The notes beneath the pieces are model-generated. The model ran no database searches and was not told the DNA's origin. It saw nothing but the letters and a program-made list of their open reading frames with translations. A stretch of 19,586 nucleotides of DNA from Acephala macrosclerotiorum (lineage: Eukaryota > Ascomycota > Leotiomycetes > Helotiales > Mollisiaceae): positions 1 through 19,586 of the forward strand of contig MU119780.1 of NCBI GenBank assembly GCA_014904845.1. Reading direction: 5' to 3'. Every line of letters begins with the position of its first letter. Position 1 is the first letter of the stretch. The position numbers were made by a program, and so were the translations under genes. Of the stretch, positions 8,951 to 19,586 are shown piece after piece.

Positions 8951-10318
8951 AAATCACTCCACCAATATTCGTTACTATAGAACTTAAAAAAATAATAATT
9001 AATTAACAACGCAATGAAATTTATCGATCGTATGCTTTTTTTAATCGTACAAATAAAATAAAATTATTATTATTATAAAAAAAAATAAAAAAACTGTATC
9101 GTAGAGTAAATTCACTAAAATCATGTGACTCAAGTGCGACTAAATATAGTAAATATTTACATTCATATAATTTCTTTTTTAAGAGTTTTATTTTCAAATA
9201 AAGTTTTTAATTACTCGTACAATTTACTTTTTATTATTTATATTCTATTAATTATTTCAAATTTAAATACTTTATAAATTATTATTAAATTTATAATATT
9301 AAAATATTTTAAATGTAATTAATTATTTAAATTATTAATTTTATTAATTTTTCAACTTTTTTTATTTTTGTTTAAAAAGTTGTTAATTGTAATAAAATTC
9401 AAGTATTTTATTAGTTTTTTTTATCGAATAAATAAATATATTAATGCGTTTTAATTGTATAATTCATATTATATTGTATTTATATTGATTATAAAAATCT
9501 TATTAAACTTTTTAAAAAATGCGATATTTATTTTTGTAATTATAATTTTAACGAATTTTCGATTGAATAATTTTTATATAATATTAAAATTATTTAATTA
9601 AAATAAAAAGTTTTTTTTATATTGTATTATTATATTAATTTGTTAAAAAAAGTAAAAAAAGAAAAAAAAAATCGTTATTAAAAGTGTAAAAATAATTAAA
9701 GTATATATATAAAATATATAAAATTGAAAAAATAATTTAATGATTGTTATATAAATTGTAAACGTTAAAATAAAAAATGCAAATAAATCAAATTTTCGAT
9801 ATATAATACTATTTTTTTTTACGCTATATATTATTCGAATTAATCGTACGATATTTAAATCAAAGTTTTACAAATTTATTAATAATCGAATTACGAGTTA
9901 AAATAATACTAAGAATATGTATAAAAATTTAAAGAGAAAAGTAAATAAAATTAAAATATTATAATATATAAAATTTATATAAATTTTATAAATGTTTTTA
10001 ATAAATTTGTAATATAGAATTAAAATAATAAATATTGAAAAAAATATAAATCGTACGTTTATAATTTTTAATATATAAATATTTATTAATTTTATTTTTT
10101 TTTAAATTTTTAAAACGATTATATAATAATATAATAATAATAAAAATTTTTTTTTTTTTAAAATTTTAATATATTTTTTAATTATTTGTTCAAATTATTA
10201 TTTTTTATTATTTTTAAATTTATAGTATTTTTTTGAGTTTTTGTATAATAAAAACGAAATAATAAAATTATTTTATTAATATTAAATGTTTCAATATTAA
10301 TAAATGAAAAACATTTAT

Positions 10319-10456
10319 TAGTATTAAAAAAAGCGAAAATAATCGAAATAGAAAAAATACTAATATTAAAACGACGAAAAAAAAAAGTAATTCGAATAAA
10401 AAAATTATTAATATTAGAACGACGAAAACGAAAAAAAAAACCCAAAAAAATTCGAA
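10319..10456. repeat. Degenerate direct repeats, period 42-48 bp, in a strongly A-rich strand
   Basis: Three related units start at about 10319, 10361 and 10409. The first 20 bases of the last two differ at one position (TAATATTAAAACGACGAAAA versus TAATATTAGAACGACGAAAA). Unit spacings of 42 and 48 are both multiples of three. The stretch about 10300-10680 is markedly A-rich on the plus strand and T-rich on the minus, unlike most of the block, and continues with loose repeats of TTAATAATAATA plus A/G runs at 10530-10660. Confidence 0.5.
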
Positions 10457-11720
10457 AACGAATATTATGAGATTCGAAAGTAATAAAATTAAAATCGATT
10501 TTAATTAATCGATCGTAAATAGCGTTAACAAATTGAGAAAAAGTATTAATAATAATAGAAAAAACGAAAACGAAAAAAGCGTTAATAATAATAAAAAATA
10601 TAATAAAAATAAAAAAAATATTAATAATAGTAAAAAATATAATAAAAAAAAAAAGTAATAATATTCGATAATAAATTTTTCGTAATATTATCGATTTCGA
10701 TATAAAATTATAAAAAAATTAATATTTTACGTTAAAAATAAATCGAATATACGTTTTTCGATTAAATTAAATAAAAATTAAAAAATTAAATTTTTTAACG
10801 ATTAATTGTATTTTTTTTGATATTACTCGTAATTTGATATTATTTTTTTTTCTAGTTTTTAATTTTTTTAATTTTTTTCAATTTGCAATTTTACGAGTAT
10901 TTTTTGTTTTATTTTTAATAATTTATTTTTCAATTAATTTATTATTATTAATACGATCTATAAAAACTTTTAAAAATAATTATTATATTTAATTTGAAAA
11001 TTTAATAACAATAAAAATTTGTTTTCTCAAATTTTAAATTGTAATAATTTCATTTAAAACGATAATAATAAACGTACAATTATTAAACGTAATATTAATA
11101 TTTAAAATAAAAATTTAAAAATTTTAAATAAATTTTATATATCGAGTTTCAATAATTTAATTTCTATAAATACTTTGAATATAAATGAAATTGAAAATAA
11201 AATAATTTCAAATAAAATAAAAAATATCGATAAAAAAATTATTAAAAATTTGAATAAAAAAAATATTTATAAAAAAATTAATCGATAATTGTACGATTAT
11301 TATAAGAAATATTTATATAAAAATTCAATTTTTAAATTAAATATTTTATTTGTTTTACGAATTACGAAATTTTTATATTTATAAATAATTTGTATTAAAT
11401 AAAATTTTATTATTTTTCGAGTAAATAAATTATTTTTTTAATTTTTAAAAATTATATCGATCAAATTACTATATTGAATTCGTTATATATTTGTAATAAT
11501 ATTGTTAACGTAATTCGATATATTTACTATAAAAATTATTACAATTTTCAAATTAATAATAGTAATAATTGTTTATTTTATATAATACGTATTAAAAAAT
11601 TAATAATAAATACAAAGATTATAAATATTTATAACAATAATAAAAATAATTAATATAAATACTAGAAATTGAAATTGAGATTGTAATAAAAATTGATATT
11701 AATTTGAGAAATAAAATAAT

Positions 11721-11850
11721 AATTAAATAGAAAATAATTAAATAGAAAATAATTAAATAGAAAATAATTAAATAAAAAATAGTAATTAAATTGAAAATAA
11801 TAATTAAATCGAAAAAAGCGATTAAATAAAAAAAAAAGTAATTGAAATAA
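11721..11850. repeat. 15-bp minisatellite
   Basis: AATTAAATAGAAAAT is repeated perfectly three times (11721-11765), a fourth copy has one change (11766-11780), and degenerate copies spaced by 17-18 bp continue to about 11850, with G-to-CG variants (AAATCGAAAA, GCGATTAAATA). It has no coding reading of interest. Confidence 0.75.
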
Positions 11851-14800
11851 TAAAATTCGAAACGTTTAAAGTAAATATAATAATTTGATATTTAATTAAT
11901 ATAACGTTAAAAATTCTCGAATTATTAATAAGATTTCTTAAGAAATTTACTAATTATTGATTTGTTTATTGATTTTATTAATCGAATATTTTGAAAAACG
12001 ATATTTTTTTGAAAATACTTTGAAAATAATTGAAAAAATCGTATAATAATTAATTATAATAAAATTTGACGTATTTGATTAAAAAAATATAAAAAGATTT
12101 TAAAATTTATATATTTAAATTCGTATTAAAATTTTCGATTATTTTCGATTATTACTAATTATTTATTACTCGATAAGAAATTGTTAAAAAATTAAAAAAA
12201 CGTATATTATATTATTTTTTTATATAAATTATTTGAAAATAAAATTCGATTAAAAAACGACGTTTAATATATTTTATCATTAAATAATTGTATTATAATC
12301 TTTTTTTGAAATTAAAAATTTATATAAAATAAAAAATATTTTAAATTGTATATATATTTGTAATACAATTTTTAAAATGTAATAAATTTTCATATGTATT
12401 TAAATATTTTTTGAAATAATATTTGATTAATAAAATTCATTTAAATTCAAATCAAATAATAAGATTTTTATATAATATTATTAAAAAGTTTTTATAAAAA
12501 AATATTTATTAATATTTTTTTTATATTATTAATTAATTATTCGTACGATTAAAATTACAAAAAATATTTATTTTAATATTTATAATTTTTTAAAATTTTA
12601 TTATAAAAATTTAAATTTATCGATTTAATTTAATTTTATATATTGTTTTTAAAATATCAATATAAAAAAAACGGTTTTTTAATAATTATATTCGATTTAA
12701 AATTTTTTTTTTTAATATTGTAATAATTTTATAAATTCGTATAATTATAAATTTCGTTTTTAATTCGTTATATATATATCGTTTATAAAATAATACGATT
12801 CTACGAATTTTAAATATTAAATTTTTTATTTTATATCAAATTTGTAAAGTAATTTTAATAAAATTATTAATATCAATTATACAAATTTAAAAATCAATTT
12901 TTATATAAAAATAAAAAACAAAAAAAACAATATAATTCGAAAAATTGAAAATATAATTAAAAAAAAAAAATTTATTTATTATTAAAATAATTAAAATATT
13001 TTTAATTTTTATTATTAAAATTCGATATATTGATTTTTCGTATTTTTATTAAAATAAAAACAATTTTTTATACGAAAAATATTTAAATCGTTCGTTTTAT
13101 AAAATACGAAATATATTTTAATTATTAAAAAAAATTCAATTTCGCGATTTATTTAAAATTTATTTAAACAAATATTCAATTGTATATATATTTTAAAATA
13201 TTATTAAATAATTAAATAAAACGTATAATTTGAAATTTCAACGTATATTCAAATAATATAATAAGAATATATATTAACGTATATATAAATTTCAATTTCA
13301 AATAAAAATAATTTATTATATTTATCGATTGATTAAATTTAATTGAATTCGAATATAATATATATTTTTTTTTTTAATTAAAATTTCAATTTTTATTGTA
13401 AAATCGCGTTCGAATTTAAAATTCGTAATATTTTAAATAAAGTATTTTTATTATACGATAAAACGTATTAAATAAAAATATTAAAATAAAAAATTTATAA
13501 TAAATAGAAAAAAATAAAAATAATTTATTAATTTACAAAATAATTTTAATTTTTAAAATAAAAATATAATAATTTTTTTTATATTTTTTAATATATTTAT
13601 TATCGATTTCTCGTTTTAAAATTTAATATAATTTTTAATTTAAAGTATTTCAATTAAAAATATTTATCGAACGCATTAATTTTTTTTTTTTTTCGAATTC
13701 GCGCAATTATACGACGCGTAATTTTATAATTATTTCAATTAATATTTTAAACAATTTTTTAATTCGTACAATTTAATCGAAATAAAATTATTATTTGTAT
13801 TTGTAAATATAAATAATTATTTGTAATAATACGACAAATAATATTTTATATTTACAAAGTACGATCGATAATTGTTTTATTTATTAGAATTTTATAATTC
13901 GTACGAAAAATTAAAATAATATTTTCAAATGAAATTTTCGTACGAACGAAAAATAAAATCTCTTTTTTATATAGTATATAATCGAATAATACGCGTAATA
14001 TAATAAAAAAATATAAATGTATTATATTATTAATAAAAAAAGAAAAAAAGTAATATATTTACGAAAAATACTACGATATTTTTTTAGTATTAATATTATT
14101 TAAATTTTTTAGATAATATTATTTAAATTTAAATACTAATTGTATATTATTATTATTGAAACGTTTAAAAACAAATTACGAAATATTAAAATCTTAGTTT
14201 AATATTAATAATTTAATTTTGTTTATTTTTTTTTAGAGAAAGTATTTATTTATTTATATAATTAAATAAAGTAAATATAAAATTAAAAAGTAGATATTAA
14301 AACAATTGTTATTAAAAGTAATAAAAATTATAATTCGAATTATTTAATTAATCGTTTAAATGATTATATAATTAAATCGATATTAGTAATTTTCTTTTTA
14401 AAAAGAAACGTTTTTTTTAACTCGTAAATCAAATACAAAAAAGAGTACTACTACGATTATTAATGCGTTATCTCGTTATTAAATACTAGAAAAAAATCTA
14501 ATCGTAAACTAATCGTTGTTACGTATTATAATATTTGATCGATTAAATTAGATTTGAAAGAATTTTTTTAAACTCGGTATTTATAATCTTCGAGTCAATT
14601 GAAAGTTTTACTTTTGAAAATACTGAAAATATCGAAAAATACTAAAAATATTAAAATAATAATTATATGTTTTTTTTTTTAATATTATTTTTTTCAACGA
14701 TTATTTTTTCTATTATTCTCGTTTTCGTCGATTGATTTTTAGACTTCGAAACGTTACACTTATTCTTATATTTTGATATTAAAACGATTAATATTAACGA

Positions 14801-17800
14801 GCGATTTAAATATTTTATTAATATTGAATTTGATTATAATATTAATTAAATTATTATTTCTAACAATTTATTGAATTTCTAAGAATTTTTTGCGTTTATA
14901 CGATTATTTAATAATTATAATATCGATTATAAAACGCTTTTTCTTAGTAATATCGAATTTGATTATATACTCGTAAAAAAAAAAAAAATCGATATAAATA
15001 ATTACGAGAATTAAATTCAATTTAAATCATTTTATAATAAAATCAAAAATAATAAAAATCGAAATTTTTATATCGATTTTTATTATTATTATATATAATT
15101 CAAAAATTAAAATAATACGAATAATTTTTTTATATTTTATTGAATTCCAATAAAATAAATTACTTTGTAAATCGAATTGTTTATTACTATAAATCTCATT
15201 ACTAAAAACGACGATATATTCGATTTACGAATTGAAATTTTTATTTATAGTAAAAGAATCGTTTACAAAAACGAAAAATTTCATTGAATATAAATTTAAA
15301 CAAAAAAATCGAAGTTTACAATCGAAATTATTCATTTATTATTGTAATCGTTTATTTAACGTTACAATTTGCTTTTTTTCGAAATATTAATATTAAACTA
15401 TCGTCGATATATCGTACGCAATTTTCAATTAACAAATAAAACTAATATATATTTCTCGAGTACGTTACTCGAAATACGTCTACTTATAAAAATCTAATTT
15501 CGAATTAATCAAATTTAAACGTTTGTTTTACTTTTTTTGCGAAAATACAATTTTATTTTCAATTTTATTTATTATTAATTTATATTCGTTAAATAATAAA
15601 AAAATATTCGATATAAAAAACTCTATAAATTTAATTAACAATTTAATCTTTTACAATTTAAAGTTTTTTAATTCTATAAAAGTTTAATTTTTTAAAATAA
15701 ACGTATTGTTAATTTGTATATCGATTATTTCGAATAGAATATAATTACTTTTTGTAATAAGTAAATAAAAATCGAAAATTAAAAATTTTATTAAAAGTTT
15801 ATTTTTATAATAAATATTATACGTTTTATATTAATATATTTTCGTTTTCGAGATTTTGTAAAAGAATTTAATTACTTTGAAAACGATGTTTAATAAAAGT
15901 TTATTTATTATTTTTTTCGAAAGTCTAATAAAAATAATACGTATTAATAGAATTATTAATTATACGTATATTTGAATAATATTTTTTAAATAAAAATTAA
16001 TTTTTTTGGATTTGAAAAATAGAATTAAAACGATGATAATTTATTGATTAATGTATTAAATAATCGAAAATTGAATTAGTATTGTTTTTTTGTTTTTATC
16101 GTTAAATATTTAAATCACAAAATGAAATTTTTCGTATGAAATTGTCGTTTTTATACTTTTGATCTCGTTTATTAATTTTAAATCGAAAATTCATTAATTA
16201 TTAATTTTTTTCAAATTATTAAAAATCAATTTAAAAATTCTTTTCGCGATTAATTTATTAATTTTCTTTTTACGAAAAATTGTAAACGAATTATTTAAAG
16301 TAATAATAATTTTTTTTGTATGAAAATTTATAAATAATTGTTTATTTTTAGTTTTTTTCTCGATCAAATAAACTTTGAAAATTTTTATATTTATATAAAT
16401 TATTATATAAATATATTCGTCGAAACTAGAAACGTAAAAAGAAATTTTTATTACAATTTGAAATAAATATAAATTCTTTTTTGAAATATACAAAAAAAAA
16501 AATTTTTCGAATTTTTTTTTAAAGAAATTTAAGTTTGAATTTAGATTTTTTAATAAGTTTTTTTTTAATAAATAATTTTTTAATTGTTTTTTAAATTACT
16601 CGAAATTTTGATAGAATAATTTTATTGTAATATTACAAAAAATTTTTAATTTATTTAGTAATTGTAATTAATATATTTTTTTTATTTATTATTAAAAACG
16701 TATATAGTTTTTTCTATTTTTTGTTTTTTTTTCAAATAAATACGTTTGAATTTAAAAATAAATCGATTAAATAATAATTTTATAAATTATTTTTTATTTG
16801 TAAAATATTATTAATTTAATAAATAATATAATATTTTCGAATTGCGATTATTGTATTTTTTATCGTTTTAATTTTAATAGTAATTGATATTACAAACGTA
16901 TTTTATTGTAATATTCGAAAGTAAACGTCGAAAATAAAAAATATAAAAATAATATCGTTCGATTTCGTTATATTATTGATTACTTTGATCGTTATTTGAA
17001 ATCGTTTTTTTTTTCGCAAATCGAAAATTTTTCGAAGTAGTATATTATATGTACATTTTAATAAAATGTAATATTTTTTTATTAAATTAATCGAATTATA
17101 GATTTTTATTAATATAATTTTCGAATCGATATTTATATTTTTAGTATTATCGCGAAATTTTTTAGAATTGAAATTTGTTTCAAAATTATAAATAGTAAAT
17201 ATCGATAGTTTAAAATAAATATCGATTTAATACGCTCGAAAAACGTTTTATATTTTTTTTTATTGATATATTTATAAAAAATCTCGCGATTTAAAATATT
17301 GTAATTTCGTTTACGATTTGAAATATTGATTTTTTATCGATTTACAATACGTTTAAATAAATAAAATAATTGAAATTATAATCGTCGTATAGTATAAATT
17401 TAAAACGATCAAAGAATTTATTATTTATTTAATATTATTAATAAAATTTTTTAATTTTTTTAATTTTTTTAAAATTTGTAAAATGTTTTTTACGTTTTAA
17501 TACTCGCGTGAATTTAACGATCAATAAATATTCGAAACGTTTATATAATCGTTTAAATTTCGTTTTAATCAAATAATAAATAATAAAACTGATTTTTACT
17601 ATAAAAACTTTATAATTACTATAAATCAAATTTTCGAATAAATTAAACAATATTTAAAAATATTTAAACGCTTTAATAATAAACGTATATTATTTATTTT
17701 AAATAAACACGTTATTAAAATTATTGAATTTAATTCGCAATTTGTTTATATTTTGAAAATACAATAAAAAAAGTACGTTTACTAAAACTATATAAAATAT

Positions 17801-19586
17801 AATACATTTAATTAATATATTAATATCAATAATCTCAAGAAATAAAATTTTATCGATTTCAAATTTAATTATTATTTTTTTAATTTTAAATTTGTTTAAT
17901 TTAACGTTTTAAATTTATTAAAAAATCAAATATTAATTTTCGTCGACAATCGATCATTGGACGATATTAATATTAATTATAATATCTATAAAAACGTATA
18001 ATATATAACGACTCGTTAAATACGTTTTTGTATTAATAAACATTGAAAATAATTTCGATTATATTACAATACTCGATATTATATAATAAATTAATTAGCG
18101 ATCGAATAATTCGATAATTTTAAATCTATTAATCGTATTATAAAATATTATAAAATAATTAATCGATCGCGTAATATCGTTTTCGTATAAATTTTTTTTT
18201 TTGATAAGTTCAACGACGAATTATTCGTATTTTTTAACAATATTGAAATTTAATTTTTCGAATTTAATTACGAATTAAATTATTTTGTTTTTATTGAATG
18301 ATTTCGATTTTTTAAAACCGTCGTACGCTTTTTTTCTTTTTTTTAGCGTATAGTAAATACTTTAACAATTCGAATTTTTATAAACGAAATATTTTTTTTC
18401 GTTTTAATATATTATCGATTTTTTATAATTAATCCAATTATTATATTAAATACTTTTATTATAATATTTGCAATCTACGAAATATAATCCGATTATATTT
18501 CAATAGACTTCTTTTTTTCCGATTATAAAAATTCTAAAAACTATTTTTATTTCTATTTAAAATAAAATCGCATTATAAACGTTTTTATATATCGTTTAAA
18601 AATTCAATAAAAATCGAAAAAACGTTTAATAATACTTTAATACGTTTCAATAAACGTAATAAAATTTATTTTATATAATAATTTCTATTTGTATATTCAA
18701 ACGTAAATTAAATTGTTTTTAAATCAATTTTTAATACAATATTTCGAAATATTCAAAAATCGTTTTATTTGAATTTTATATTCGAATTAACGCGAATATA
18801 ATCGTATTCTATTAATTAAATATTTTATTTCGACGTTTTTTGATTTTGAAATTCGATTTTACAATTTTAATCATTTTATCGAAAAATAAACTTTTTTTAG
18901 CGAGTTTTTAATAATAGAATTTATTAATCTCGTCGATAAATATAATCGAAAACGCGTTATAATAATTCTCGAATTTAATATTTACTTTCGAATATAAATC
19001 TTTAAATACTCGTATAAATATATTTAAAAAAATTATTTTTTTGTAATATTTGAATTTATCGTCGTAAATTTTTATAAGAATAATTAATTTTTTATTGAAA
19101 TTAAATATTATTTAATTTTCGCAATTGAAATTATATATTAATCGATTAAAAATTTTTAATAGTTTTTCAATTTTTAATAATAATAAAAACGACGAATTTT
19201 ATTTCGAATTCTCGTTTTTTAACGATAAATTTAATAACAATATTTTATTATACTTTTAAAATTGTTTTTAAAGTATCGTACGTTCGAATAATATCGTTTA
19301 TTTTATAAAAAGTTTTATAACAAATTTAAATAATTGAAAAAAAAAATTCAAAAATATTAATATTATTTTTTTAATTTTCTCGATAAAAATAATAAAAAAC
19401 GCTAATTTTCGAATTTATTTTGTTTTTAAATCGATTGTATTTTTTTATAAATTGAAATTTTTTATTAAATTTATTTTTATAATCTCTTTATACGACTATT
19501 TTAATTATTCTTTTTTATTTGTAATATTTATCAATATTTTTAAAATTTTAATAAATCGTTTTTTTAATATTTATATTTTGTTTATT

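Larger units (their letters stand above)
8951..19586. other. AT-rich, gene-free, RIP-like block (probable degraded repeats)
   Basis: From about 8950 to the end of the window the DNA is overwhelmingly A and T (single 60-base lines range by eye from about 5 to 25% G+C). No gene, intron set or family motif can be read on either strand. Open frames are short and encode only Ile/Lys/Asn/Phe-rich chance peptides. GG and CC are almost absent (isolated cases near 10441, 12672, 14576, 16007, 17958). The surviving C and G occur mainly as CpG, with most of the rest in CAA/TTG. This is the footprint of heavy C-to-T mutation on both strands, as RIP leaves in transposons, but no transposon type, long terminal repeat or terminal inverted repeat can be recognised. 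Confidence 0.75.

Noticed and set aside
10182..10445. Minus-strand 87-codon ORF in the AT-rich block
   Set aside because: Composition is Phe/Ile/Asn/Arg only, produced by A-rich repeats on the other strand; no start context or motif.
16194..16493. Minus-strand 99-codon ORF in the AT-rich block
   Set aside because: Ile/Lys/Asn/Phe-rich peptide with no family features; expected by chance where TAA-poor stretches occur in 10 kb of AT-rich DNA.
17438..17650. Minus-strand 70-codon ORF in the AT-rich block
   Set aside because: Same low-complexity composition, no supporting signal.
9840..19290. Repeated CGTACG and CGATCG palindromes (about eight and five copies) as a protein-binding motif
   Set aside because: Given the strong CpG excess these hexamers are expected at about this number; flanks are not conserved.
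8951..19586. Mitochondrial DNA insertion, telomere or CRISPR array
   Set aside because: No mitochondrial gene, tRNA or GC cluster, no TTAGGG-type repeats, and no regularly spaced identical repeats; the CpG excess fits none of these.

Overview
The window looks like nuclear DNA of a filamentous ascomycete (Pezizomycotina). The left part (about 1-8950) has balanced base composition and genes split by many short GT-AG introns, mostly 44-66 nt with recognisable branch sites. The right part (about 8951-19586) is extremely AT-rich, gene-free and shaped like a repeat-induced point mutation (RIP) isochore. The species cannot be named from sequence alone.

Layout. 1-1360: no recognised gene; one unrecognised 205-codon minus-strand ORF lies at 108-725. 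1361-3916, minus: a Zn(2)Cys6 transcription factor of the fungal-specific (Fungal_trans_2, ARCA-like) kind, nine exons, with a perfect six-cysteine cluster but one single-base frameshift in exon 3. 3917-4507: intergenic, with a small dyad. 4508-6424, minus: an MFS sugar porter, eight exons whose spliced length is an exact multiple of three, interrupted only by one in-frame TGA at codon 126. 6425-7252: shared divergent promoter with three CreA-like sites packed into 39 bp. 7253-8950, plus: a dihydroxyacetone kinase with all five introns and catalytic motifs still readable, but carrying three apparent single-base losses, a 56-bp insertion and loss of its C-terminal part at the edge of the AT-rich block. 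8951-19586: AT-rich block in which the few remaining C and G bases sit mostly in CpG.

How they fit together (inference): a regulator, a sugar porter and a triose (dihydroxyacetone/glyceraldehyde) kinase side by side look like a small carbon-utilisation cluster, with porter and kinase fired divergently from one promoter. All three carry at least one lesion, so either the locus is decaying next to the RIP-like block or the assembly has local base errors. The kinase, being truncated as well as frameshifted, is the one most securely dead.
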